From assembly GCA_029718625.1 (NCBI GenBank), contig CM056377.1, forward strand, positions 110,594,407-110,658,406: DNA of 64,000 nt. The letters are read 5' to 3'. Source of the stretch: Synaphobranchus kaupii (taxonomy: Eukaryota; Chordata; Actinopteri; Anguilliformes; Synaphobranchidae). Shown here in pieces: positions 13,259 to 24,836 of the stretch (position 1 is its first letter; each line of letters begins with the position of its first letter). The notes beneath the pieces were generated by a model. The model was given only the letters and a program-made list of their open reading frames with translations, did not search any database and was not told the DNA's origin. The position numbers and the translations under genes were made by a program.

Positions 13259-15655
13259 TTCATGTCTGGTATGAAATATTAAAAAGAGGAGAACATGTTT
13301 TTGTTCATTTTCATAACTGAAAGCCTCTGTGATATTCAATGACATGACAGTGAGCCATAACTGAAAGCCACGATGACTGTCAATAATATGAAGCAACCAT
13401 CTGAGCAAACATGAAACTTAAATAATAAAAAGAAAACAGTGCACAAAATCTGCTCAGTCCTTTATGTCCACAAATCTCAATATATAATAAGTATGTTATG
13501 TTACCACATTCATTTTCTTTTAGTAGATCCTAAATCACATTTTTAATTAGATGAATCATACCTATTTAAAGGAATGTCATCGTGACACATGGCCCTCTCA
13601 GCAGAGATGTTGTGGATCAGAGAGCAGATAAAGTAGACTACAGAGAAGAGCCTCTCCTAATGGGATTTTCATTCTTTGCCCCAGGGTTGTAGAGTTTATT
13701 ACGGATGAAAGATGCATCCTCTCCACTCAAAGTCATAAACATGCTTCCTAAAGACAACAAGAACAAAAAGGGTTTCAAAAGAGCGCGCGGTGGGAACGTA
13801 CTGTGTATTAATGATGGATCAATTCTCCTCAACAACAGATCGTGCTGCGCTCTTAACGAATCCCTCACATCAGAAACATCTTTAAATGCGCCCTTCCACA
13901 CGACGGCCACAGTTGAGGGAAGCAGACCTCCCTCTGACCGCCAGTCACAGAGCATGGTGGATACGCCTACACAAAGAGGTGCTTGTCGTGCACAGTGCAC
14001 AATCTGCTAGCTATTACTTTAGGGGGGCATGAGTGCAACAGCATCTGGCACCTTTTATTGTGTGACCTCTGCCTAGGTCGGAGATCCTGGAGTGTATCAC
14101 CTTTTCACTAGATTCATCTCAATTTTCTTGTCATTGTCTTATTCTAAACCTGCTATCTATTATGCATCATTAAGCCAATCACATAATGGAAGCACTGGAA
14201 AGGTAGTAAGCTATATTTAGCCTAGTCTAGTTCCCAAGCTCTCCCGAGCTTGATTGGGGTGGTAAGGGTCCCCTAAATCTACAAAAAGCATGGATAATAG
14301 ACACGTTAATTGCGAGCAGTATAAGTTAAGCAATTCTGACAGTCAGATGGTTGTGTCCTTAAATCAATATGTACTACAATTGATCCAGTTTAGTGAAAGC
14401 TGGACATGAACCAGAGGGCACATCAGCACTGCAGCGCCTGGACGGAAGCAGCCCTCTTCCAACCAAAGAGGAAACTACAGGCATCATATCCCAGTATAAT
14501 CACAGACATAGGGTGTCTTTATACAGGGAGAACCTGCCTTACCTAGGGTGCACTTTGAATCCAATAGCAATACGCTGAATCTGGATCCTGAATCTGGTGT
14601 ACATACAGTAGATTGTTTATAGAAGGTCAGCAGTGTAAAAAAAATCAAACAGGATAAGAAAACACAAATTGAGAAAAAAATATATAAGGAATAAATATAA
14701 CAGATACAGTGTAGAATATTGTGCAGAAAAGAGATGCCCTCAGAACGTATTGTTTAATGCTGCCAGACAAGTTTATTGGTGCAGCAGTGTTTCGACCTGG
14801 AGAGATCATTGTTGGGTATATAGCTTTCACATGACACACAAAACAGTTAACCTTGTATAGGGCCCCAGTTTGTGTACTACACAATAGTTACTGTATGCCT
14901 GATGCAGACCTCTCGTGTTTGAAATCTTGTACCATTCAGTTTGGTCCGAGTCATTCATTAAATGTGCAGGTGTCTTTTCTTCACCAGTTAATATATTTAA
15001 TCCACCTTTGAAATGTTCGGATGAACCAGCGGGTCAGTGGTAGAACCTCAAAAATGTAAAAACCATCAAAAAGTAAAATTTAAAAAAATGTTCATGTCCG
15101 TCACAGTGTCCTGTACATTTTTTAAAGCATCTGTCATGGATGATGATGGTGCAAACCATTGGGGTGCAAACATACTGTCATCTCTATAAAATATTGTGCC
15201 AGACATTTGTGAGCCCAATAAACCAGTAGGTATGAGCTGGATTCTTCCTCACATAGAGTTGCATGGCAGCTACCGTCTATTTGCCTGGCCTGCCTCGTTC
15301 ACCCTGCATTACATATGCTGGGTAAATATCATGCTCCAGTTTATACAGATTCGGTTAGTGTGCACAGACTGCCAGTAATTGTATAAATAAGTTTTACTTG
15401 CTGTCCAATGAGTCATGATATGATTAAACATACCTCAGGTTGTACATCGCACACTGAGCTGATGTATCAGCAGTTTCCTTTGAATGCTCAGTCTTGCTTG
15501 GATACAGTACATTATCTTGTTACCAGAAGTGGTGCAATAGCATATCACTCTGCAGGTAAGTGAAGCTGTATGACTGCTTCACGCAACCGGAGTCCCAGAT
15601 GCATCACCCCGCCCCTTTGAACTGATTATTGAATTGACTATTACCATTCAGTCCA
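13259..15655. other. No gene recognised; overlapping open frames at 13638-14010
   Basis: Mostly AT-rich. At 13638-14010 both strands are open for 120 (minus) and 101 (plus) codons and CpGs are more frequent. I do not recognise either product and see no clear splice borders. It may be a conserved element, an old repeat or chance. Confidence 0.4.
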
Positions 15656-15659
15656 CCTT

Positions 15660-15935
15660 TAGTCTAAACCGGGCCGGCCAGCGAAGGATGGGCCCCCCCT
15701 TTCTAGCCAGAAATCTTCCTTCTGAGATTTCTTCCCACTGGGGAGTTTTTTCTCACCACTGTTCTGAGTTTTTTTCTCCCCTACTAGGGAGTTTTTTTTA
15801 CCTCATTTTGCTGGTTGGGGGCTGAGGCCTGTTTTTTTGCCCAATTTTCCTTCTGTTTCCCTGTGCAGCATCTTTGTGACAGTTCTCTGTAAAAAGCGCT
15901 ATACAAATAAAATTGAATTGAATTGAATTGAATAA
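15660..15935 (+). mobile_element. LINE/SINE 3' tail, copy 1
   Basis: Contains GAGATTTCTTCCCACTGGGG, GCTGGTTGGGGGCTGAGGCC and GTAAAAAGCGCTATACAAAT, then an ATTGA repeat tail. This order is that of a fish L2-type LINE or derived SINE 3' end. A second copy lies at 48650-48868. Confidence 0.75.
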
Positions 15936-16589
15936 CAACCTGTTGACAAATGGCTTTGTGTTCTCGTCCAAATCCAAATATTGTTCTCATTATAGCGGAA
16001 GAGAACTATTACTGCACGCCAATTTCCTGACAGGTTAGTGCTCTCATATTTTACGATTTACTTGCCTCCCCTCAGATTTATTCTCACTTGATATCCTTTT
16101 CAAAAGAATACAATAATTATAGAAATTATGTGTTTTGGACCATTGTTTTATGAAGGAATGAGCACATATCCACAATAAATTATGGGCACTATAAAACTCC
16201 ACAGGGTCAGGTACTGACTGCACTGTTGGACTGTCAGGAATCTATAAATCACATTAATACTGAAATAACAGCCCAGTGACTTTGAGTTTGCTTGGGCGGT
16301 GTGCCTCAAAGTCACAGTTATCTTCCTAACTAATCTACTCTGGTCTTAAGAGAGCAGCTTGGTGAACGAGATGTAGTCAGTGTGTCTAAAGTCAAATTCT
16401 TTTTAATGGAAATGAGTATCATTTTTATAATCATTAGCATAGGTCTCAAATGGCAAAGGCAAATATTTCAGTATTATCAGCTGCATTAGAAAACCTGTAA
16501 TCACGATGAGTCTATGGACTGCAGTGTGGTGTAACTGCATGAAATGTAAAGTTTCTAAATATCAAACAATTGACTATAAAGAGAAGTAA
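15936..16589. other. No gene recognised
   Basis: AT-rich; nothing identifiable. Confidence 0.5.
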
Positions 16590-17015
16590 ACAGTAAAAAA
16601 CTAAATCAAATCAATATTTGGTGTGACCACCCTCTGCCTTTGCATCAATTCTCTTAGGTACACTGTTGGGTACACAGTTTTATAAGAAAATCAACTGCTA
16701 GGTTGTTCCAAGCATCTTGGAGAACTTGCCACAGTTCTTCTGCAGACTTTGGCTGTCTCGCTTGCTTCTGTCTGCCCAGGTAATCCCAGACAGCCTTGAT
16801 GATGTTTAGATCAGGGCTCTGTGGAGGCCATACCATCTGTTGCAGAACTCCTTGTTCTTCTTTTTGCTGAAGATAGTTCAATTAATTTTTTGAAAAATGA
16901 ATGTTTGGAAATCGAAAATGTGCTCTTTTCTATTGACAAATAGAAGACAAAAAATAAACATCTAAAAAATGTATATAAAACAATCTAGGGTGCCTAAGAA
17001 TTTTGCACAGTACTG
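16590..17015 (-). pseudogene. Tc1/mariner relic, transposase C-terminus
   Basis: The minus strand encodes VWPPQSPDLNIIKAVWDYLG, the block around the last catalytic acid of Tc1 transposases. A helical QPKSAEELWQVLQDAWNN stretch and a short tail follow (16654-16881). The terminus CAGTACTGTGCAAAATTC lies at about 17015, on the transposase N-terminal side of the map only if the element has been deleted; the remaining coding region is absent. It is a heavily truncated copy. Confidence 0.8.
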
Positions 17016-17136
17016 TATGTCATTGACATTTTGACAATGACATACAGTACTGTATGTCATTGTCAAAATGGCAATGACATACAGTACTGTATGTCATTGA
17101 TGACATACAGTACTGTATTTCATTGACATTTTGACT
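17006..17136. repeat. Nested palindromic array of TACAGTACTGTA units
   Basis: TACAGTACTGTA-type palindromes recur at about 17007, 17042, 17083 and 17108. They are linked by alternating TGTCATTGACATTTTGAC and its inverse. The array begins at the terminus of the adjoining Tc1 relic. Confidence 0.85.
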
Positions 17137-18611
17137 GCTGACATTCTTTGTAACTTCGCGTTTTATGTCATGTTTCTTTGTAAAAAAAAAAAAAGAGATT
17201 CCAGTCTCAATGGGATGTTCATGGTAAAATACAGGATCATTTTTATTTTAAATAATAAATAAATAAAATATAAATCATTATGATTTGCTATGCCATGTCA
17301 GTGGTGTGACTGTGAATCTTTTCCTCTGCATATATTAGATATCCCTACATGTATCTCTCTGAATGATTGGGAGAACAGTAGGTTAACCCATGATAGTGTG
17401 GGGTGGTGCAGAATTGCATTATTGGAATACCCAGGTGCGAATTGACAGGTAAATGAATATTCCACTGCAAAGACAGTGTGAGGCATGGGGCAAAATGTCA
17501 AATACAACACTATAAATGAGGATGGCTCACGGTCACACTCAACACCAAGCTACCGTGCCTCCCTAAAGCTCTCCAATGACCTCCTTATTTCTGGAACTCT
17601 CTCATGTGGGACACGTGAAGTCCGGGAAGCGAATAATTGTTTGCACTCTGTGCTTGAGGTGACAGAAGATTGTAGACTGTACTAAATTTCTTGACAAGCC
17701 ACTTTCCAAAAGTTAAACTGAGAAGGTTAGTTTCTTCATCAGCCCATATTCTAACTGATCAAAGAAAATCTATAGAAGCTTGGTTGTGTGAGGTGTAGGC
17801 GGTTGCAAATTGAACCATTAGGATGATTTTTTTTTTTTAAATGTACACTTGCTTATAAATCCAGAAATATTAAACCCTGTGTAAAATATATAACAACAGT
17901 TATATACCACACAGGCGCTTTGTTTTCAAGCTTGAACGGCTTTATTTGTGCGGAAAAAGTTAAGTGAACCACTCAAGTGAATTGTAAATTAAACAAAAAA
18001 ATTGATGGTCAGGAAATAAACATATCTGCTAATTGCATATTAATTGGATTGTTACTGATTGAGTTACTGAAAAGGATATTACGACTTTTACATTGGGAAT
18101 ACGAGGCAGGAGGCTTTTAAAAATAAAGGTCATCCTCATGGTCACTTCATGGTGGATGTATTTTATTTCAGCCCTTTCTGCCCGTCTCTCCTTTCAGAAG
18201 TATCTTCATCTGACAGTGGCACAGAGTAACTGTCTACTTATGGGACCAATTACCAGGACAAACATAGAAAGAGAAGGACATTTTTTATTTTTCCTTTTCT
18301 CTCTGTCACCTGTTAATGCAGACTAATCAATGTGAAACAATGGTCACAATGGTCTAATCTGGTGCTCACAATGGTCTAATCTAACAGATGACACATACAG
18401 TAACTGGATTATGCCAGATAGATCCCTCTGTTGATACCTGATCTGCACGTACAAAACCTGAATGTACCGCAGTGAGACCTTCCAATGTGGAGGCATGGGT
18501 ATAGTTGTTCTGTATGTTTCCAGGGTGTTAAAAATGTCTTCAAAAACACAAGAACGTTCTTAGAAGCAACCTTTTTTGAAAATAATAAATAATCCTTAAT
18601 ACTAGTCTGTG
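17137..18611. other. No gene recognised
   Basis: AT-rich with a poly-A run near 17186 and a poly-T run near 17830. Short frames only. Confidence 0.5.
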
Positions 18612-19141
18612 TAATGAAAGAATACCTAACCCGGACCACTTTGCTAGGACTAACCCGAGATAAGGAAGACTGGAGCACACAGAGCTCAGAGCAAAAAAAA
18701 TATTTAATAAGACTGACGTTTCGACGTCTTCTTCAGAGTCAAACGGAAATACAGACAACGTACCGGGAGGTATATAAATACCCTCCCATCAATTACACAT
18801 AGTAAGGTGCGCATGTGTGGGACTAATAGATATCGTAATAGATACCATAGATAATAGATAATCTTCTCTCTACCCTGTTAAAGAATATAACATTGTGTAT
18901 GCGGTATCTATTACGAGATCTATTAGTCCCACACATGCGCACCTTACTATGTATAATTGATGGGAGGGTATTTAAATACCTCCCGGTGCGTTGTCTGTAT
19001 TTCCGTTTGACTCTGAAGAAGACGTCGTTGACGTCGAAACGTCAGTCTTATTAAATATTCTTTTGCTCTGAGCTCTGTGTGCTCCAGTCTTTCTTATCTC
19101 GGGTTAGTCCTAGCAAAGTGGTCCGGGTTAGTTATTCTTTC
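18612..19141. mobile_element. Head-to-head inverted repeat, Penelope-like pLTR pair (candidate)
   Basis: The left arm (18612-18846) and right arm (18901-19141) are inverted copies of about 235 nt, joined by a 54-nt AT-rich spacer. Matching landmarks are CCTAACCCGGACCACTTTGC / GCAAAGTGGTCCGGGTTAG, CTGGAGCACACAGAGCTC / GAGCTCTGTGTGCTCCAG and GTGCGCATGTGTGGGACTAA / TTAGTCCCACACATGCGCAC. The arms differ by scattered substitutions and a 9-nt indel. Each arm holds a hammerhead-like core. Inverted pLTRs carrying hammerhead motifs are known from Penelope-like retroelements; no reverse transcriptase or GIY-YIG frame is present, so the family call is an inference. Confidence 0.55.
19009..19047 (+). ncRNA. 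Hammerhead-ribozyme-like motif
   Basis: Read in order: GACT (stem I), CTGAAGA (core CUGANGA), one extra A, stem-loop GACGTC-GTT-GACGTC (stem II), GAAAC, GTC (predicted cleavage after C), AGTC (stem I partner of GACT). Helix III would be only AC/GU with no loop, as in the minimal type I motifs of Penelope-like elements, which are thought to work as dimers. The extra A between the core and stem II is not canonical. The other arm (18711-18740, minus strand) has the same core but lacks 9 nt of stem II. Activity is unproven. Confidence 0.4.
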
Positions 19142-20863
19142 AGTTTGCTGGTCCTTTTGTTGAGCACCTATAGTCCTTTTTTCTATATAGCCGGCTTGTA
19201 GCGCGTTTCGGATTACCCCCTTTTTACTAGTCTGTGTAATATTAATATATTTGTCTGTTAAACTTGCAGTCATACAGTACTGGTTTTTGTTTCTGTATGT
19301 TGCAAGATCTGAAAGACATTTTCACAACAGCAGCTTCCCTCATAGCTGAGCACACAATCACTCTGTGAAATAGCTAGGTTAATGTATCATTGCAGACACT
19401 GGCGAAAGCTGCCGCTTGGCAGGCTGGAGATATTTTGCAAGAATCTAGCAAATGACCTCTGCTTAGTTTATGGGGCCAGTCTTGCGGGTGAGGGTCAGGG
19501 TTTGATTTAATATGGAGCTTTATTCTGAATACAGAGCCAGGTCCTCCCCCCTCCCCCATGCAGGCACGGCTTGGCCAGTACCCCTTGAACACTTCCTGTA
19601 ACAATGCAGCAACTGCACTCAAAAGGATGTATGTACATTCTAAAATTAGGTTGGGCCCTCTTAGGCACTCCCTGAAGGGACTGCAATCTTTTACCCTTTA
19701 GAAAATGACAAGAAACATGCATACTTAAGCCTGTAGGGAACAGTCCCTTCCAACTGTATAGTTGACTCCATTTTGCTTTTATGAAGCTGAGAGAACTCTC
19801 TGTTTTCTTACTGTTCCATGATTTCCAACACTTGTTTGGTAGCTATCAGCTCTGAGATGGTCTTGTCTTATTCTTCCATGTTACTTAGAAATCCTAAGCT
19901 TCAAAGAAAGCAAAGGGAAAATATTGCCAGTTCAATTTAGCTTTGACAGTGAAGAGTTCACACATAAACTGAAACTTTTGGTGTACAAAATATTTTGCTG
20001 CTGTTTTCAGTTGATTTATATTTATTTTCATTTCAATTTAGCTTGTGTATCTTGATATAAACCAAATCTGTAGGGAAGTAATAAGCGAGCTACAAAAAGG
20101 AGATCAAAAACAAATATTCCATGGACTATTCATAAGTTTCCTGGTGAAAATCATATAGGTGCTAGCACAGTTTGCTTCTGGTTTCCGTTCTTCTCAATTT
20201 ATTGTTGTGTTGGTGGGTGGGGGAGGGGGTCATTAGGAAATGGGAGTGGTCTATTGTGTGTTAGAAATACAGCCACTCAGTTTAAAGTGAGATTACTGGC
20301 ACTTCACTTGAAAGTATTGCAGCAGATGCAAAGGTCTTCATATACACAGTACAGTCTCTTCCAAAGAAAAAGAAAAAATAAGTTGAAAGGTGATGCTATG
20401 GCTAGGTCTGTAATAAACAATCCTTGCCCTCTACAACAATATCAGAGGAAGACGTAAATTAGGGCTAACTGTAAACTCTGTGCTGCTGATGCATCAGAAG
20501 ACGTTGAGAGTGTTTTCCTTCCAGGATCTATCACCTCACTGCCAAATGGCAGAAAACTTCCATTGGCCTAGGCCTCCAGAAGGCCGCTAATTGCACTGTC
20601 AAGTGTCCCCATGGAAACAACAGCTGGTAACAGCCAGACTTACTTCCTGTTTCTCAAGAGATTGATTAGCCTAGTACTATGCTGAGTAGCATTCTTTCCT
20701 CGGCTAGCATACAAGGTTAGAAGCCATGTTTATTTTACGGCCGGGCAAGGCAAAGGTTTCAGGCGGTGCATTCAGTAAAATTAATCATAAACGCTGAAAA
20801 GGTTGAATAGCCACAAAGGGTTTGCTTTCCGGACATGACACATTAATCCAGACAATAATATGA
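19142..20863. other. No gene recognised
   Basis: The first 80 nt (to about 19225) include TAGCGCGTTTCGGATTAC, possibly more of the Penelope-like element. The rest is unique-looking DNA without a recognisable frame. Confidence 0.45.
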
Positions 20864-20884
20864 CCCCCCCCCCCCCCCCCCCCC
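20864..20884 (+). repeat. Poly-C tract (C21)
   Basis: Uninterrupted cytosines; the exact length in an assembly is unreliable. Confidence 0.9.
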
Positions 20885-22330
20885 TAAACACAATAGCATA
20901 AGTGCATTTCAAGCCCTTCCCTTGGTCCGTCTGCAGGGACAAAAAGGACCAAGTGCAGCATTTTGTTTGTTTGAATTAATGCCACAAATATGTGCGAGGC
21001 ATTGAAAGGTCATCTATTTCGATCAAAGCCGTCTATGAGCTATCATCTCAAGCCCACCTCCCAACGTGGCTGTCAGCAGATGTGGGATGACCTGCAGTGT
21101 GTGCGCTTGGGAAACTTCACCTTTCACCTTTCCCACCACTAACTGCAAACCACAAACTAAAGGATATGTGAACTCATTTCAATAAATAGCTGGACATTAA
21201 AACTATGTATGGGCATTGCATGTCACCGTTCATATGATCAGTGATTTTCTCATAGGGGTATTTAGTAGGTTACGGTAACTTCTCTAGTGATATGTATACC
21301 AATATTATTTACCCTGTGATAGTTTATGCCAGTTGGCATATATTTTCATTATAATTTATGTAAAATTTATGAAGGGATTATGTAGTTCCTATATGGGACC
21401 CTTCATAGAAAACTATGTCTGTTTCCTAATCTTACAAGATGAAAGGTCTGTCTTTGTCTGCTATCATGTGATTACATTAATCACAGCAAGTTCAAAAGCC
21501 TCAAAAGGCCTGTGCGTTGAACGATGATGATTCAATTCTTGAGTGATTCCAGCAAAACTCTTGTTCCTTTATGCATCTGTCAGGTTTTCTTTCCATATGA
21601 GGAGGATCCCATCACTCTCACTGCAGTGAAATACAACAGGAAAAACCCATCACCAGACAGAGGGCTCGTGACATTCTTAAATTGGTCAGCAGCTGTGAAG
21701 CCTAGAGAATTCTCAGAAATTAGTTGAAACATGACAATGGTCTTTAGCCACAAAATTATTATCACTCTCTCATCATAATGCGATTATTCTGATAATTTAG
21801 AACCAGAGCTATATAGCACAAAATGGTGCTTTTTAATCATTTTGATGGTATTGTTTATCCAGACAGTCAGAATTAAATCCATTCAGTTTATGTCACTATA
21901 AATTCACATTTTTGGTTAATAAACATCTGTTCTATAGTTAGCTTGAACTTTTAGCGATAATGCATCTGGAGCTTTCATCAATAATCCATCCTGTGGTTTA
22001 ATAAAACAATGTAGTCATAAATAAAACATTAATGGATGTGTTTGTGTGTGCTAGAGTGAGAAAGAGAGAGATATGCACAGAGAGAGAGAGAGTGTGTGGG
22101 AAGAACAGCTGTCCACATACAGCTTATTTCCTGCTTCCTAAAATATACTTCCATTCTTTGACAAACAGTAAGACCACATGGGTATCCAGACTACATTCCT
22201 CTCCTATTTGTGAAGATGTACCCAGGCGGTTTCTTCTATTAAACATAGCATTAACCTTTTGTATGCCTGCTTTACAGAAAATTAGCATTGTTTTCTTTTA
22301 TGGAATCAATTTCCCATGATAAACAAATTT
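20885..22330. other. No gene recognised
   Basis: AT-rich, with a GA-rich patch at 22057-22096 and a T-run followed by a G-run at about 22328-22352. No gene features. Confidence 0.5.
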
Positions 22331-22621
22331 TTTTTTTTTTGGGGGGGGGGGGTTGGGTAGTGTGAGACCTACCACAGCTGCCCTGCTTCTACAGGAAGCA
22401 GTAACCCTTATGAAAATGTAATATACTGCAGTATATTTGAAATATATTGTGACGATAATTTTTATATATTTACAATATACCGCAGCATATTCCTTATTCC
22501 ATAAGGGAAAGCATTTACATGCATTTACAAAAGTGGTTGAATGCTGACCATGAATCATATTAACTTCTTAAGAGCCATTAATTGCAATACAGACAAAATT
22601 TAAACGTCTATATGTAATGGG

Positions 22622-24472
22622 GCGTGACGTGTGAGGTGGGAGGAGCCAAACGCAGCAAGGGGATTCAATAAGCCCTTAGGCCACTAAGGCGGGATACCCG
22701 CAGATAAGGGAGGAGACAAGACAAGGAACAACGAACACACCACAGACGCTACTAACCGGCTAACTGTCAAACGCTAAGTAGAGCGCAAGGACAGGAATCT
22801 GAACAGCCAGACATAATACGCGCCCTGTCTCGGCAACGAGACAAATCAGAACGGGCGAGTAGCGTAAAGGCAAACATAAAACAATAAACAAACACCGCAA
22901 AATAATACGATGGTAAGAGAGGAGGCGAACAGGAACAGAGATTTAACGTTCCCATGGCGAGATAAATAGGCTCGCAGTCAAATGTATAAAACCAAGAGGG
23001 TAAACACCCGATCTCCCAGAAGAGAAACATTTTACAGGTGAGCCGACGAAGCACCGTCGTCCCATAACTTTATTATCCACAGACTAACGCAAGCTTAAAT
23101 TAGAACAACCGCCCTAGCCTCTCGGTAAAGGAATGAATGAAAACGAGGCGAAATGGAACAGAGATTTAACGTTCCATGGCGATATAAAAAGGCTCGCAGT
23201 CCAATGCATAAAACCAAGAGGGTAAACACCCGATCTCCCAGGAGAGAGAAACATTTTACAGGTGAGCCGACAGAGCACCGTCGTCCCATAACTTTACTAT
23301 GCACAGACTAACGCAAGCTAAAATGGAACAACCGCCCTAGCCTCTCAATAAACGAATAAATTAAACGAGGCGAAATGGAACCGAGATTTAACGTTCCATG
23401 GCTAGTTTAATAAGTAGCAGTCAAATGCAGAAAGCAAAGCGGTAAACACCCGATCTCCCAGGAAGGAGAAACATTTTACAGGTGAGCCGAACGGAGCACC
23501 GTCGTCCCATAACTACTATCCAAAAGACTCACGCAAACTTAGATTGGAACAACCGCCCTAGCCTCAATAAAAGTAACGAAGCGAAAGAACAGAGAGCTGA
23601 AATTACCATGCTACGCGCAGTTACACAAACATGTCCACAACCTAGCCCAAACTCCACACAAGGAGAAAACACACCCGGAAAACGAACAGAACAATAGTTC
23701 CGAAACAAAATCGTCCCGTAGGTAAAAAGGACGGAGGACAGCTGCAACAAAGACCAACGCAAAATAGCACGACAGCTTCTCTATAAATAAAAACCCTGAA
23801 TCACAACAACGGGGAACGTAGTCCACGAGAAGGAGACTAAACAGGGAAAAACGTACCAAGGCTACTTACTGGCTCACAGTAACACGGAATTAAGTAGAAG
23901 CAAAACGCCAGGTCTCTCAGAGAAAACCAAACAGGCGAAAATGGAACAAAGAACTGCTACTATATACTTCTACGAGCTAATAACTAAGTAGAAGCGAAAC
24001 GCCTGATCTCCCAATGGGAAGACATGTGCCGAAAGGCGAGCAGAACCACTGTTCTGAACAGAATCGCCCAAAACTCCATACACGGAGAAAACGCACAAAT
24101 AAAGGCAAAATAGAGCAGAGATTTACGGTTCCAAACTCCTACGAGATAACCAACCACCAAGCCAGCAAGAAATAAGCCCTGCCTCTCAGAGACGTTAATA
24201 GGCGAGTAGCCAAAAACGGTACGAGAACTCACAGCCAACAATACACCACAGTACAAGACAAAATAACAATTAACGATTAATGTCGAAGCCCCGAATGAAG
24301 GGAACGGTAGGCTTAAATAACTCTCAGGTGACCACGCAACAGGTGAAAATGCTTAACCAGAAACTCCCCCAATTCAGCAGGGCGGAGCAAGCCTCCACCA
24401 ACAGGGCAGCGCCCCCGCGTGGCCACCGAGGAAAACGACCGCATAGGACCACAGGGTCCAAAACCATGACAC
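22622..24472 (-). repeat. Large non-autonomous repeat copy D with tandem core
   Basis: The minus strand starts near TGTCATGGTTTTGGACCC and ends near CACACGTCACGCCCC, unlike the AT-rich flanks in being CpG-rich. No coding capacity was found; the minus frames of 70-95 codons are short and lack domains. Its end style resembles copies A, B, C and E (TGTYAYG...), but close relationship is only inferred. Confidence 0.55.
22900..23600 (+). repeat. About 221-bp tandem repeat, three clear copies
   Basis: GGTAAACACCCGATCTCCCA recurs at about 22999, 23220 and 23441. Each is followed by ACATTTTACAGGTGAGCCGA, AGCACCGTCGTCCCATAACT and AACAACCGCCCTAGCCTC. Shorter, more diverged units (CGAAACGCCTGATCTCCCA) continue to about 24270. 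Confidence 0.9.
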
Positions 24473-24836
24473 TATATAATGAATATAATTAGCTTTTTTG
24501 GAGTTTGATCTCCAATTCCTATTGAATTTGATTGTAGCTGACTGTAGTTTTGTAAATACCAGAATCAATCTAATTAAATCTATGGTCTTCTCTTTCATGC
24601 GCTAATTTTGCTCAATAACTTTTTGATTCCATCTGGAATGTTGATCCTTAGGGAAAAGGAAAAGGGTCGCTTTGTTGACCACATACATTTTTAGATTAAA
24701 AACGTGAAAATTAAAATCATTTGATGAGTCTTAAAAAAAATACCATCTTAACATCATGGGATGCCTGACAATGACTGACAGTAGCTGTCATTTCATCCCT
24801 CACCAGTAATTATTTTTTTAAATCAGAGGGACTCTG

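Noticed and set aside
12590..13408. 272-codon minus-strand frame
   Set aside because: It runs through a dispersed repeat and its 15-bp minisatellite, is Pro/Ser/Leu-rich and has no domain.
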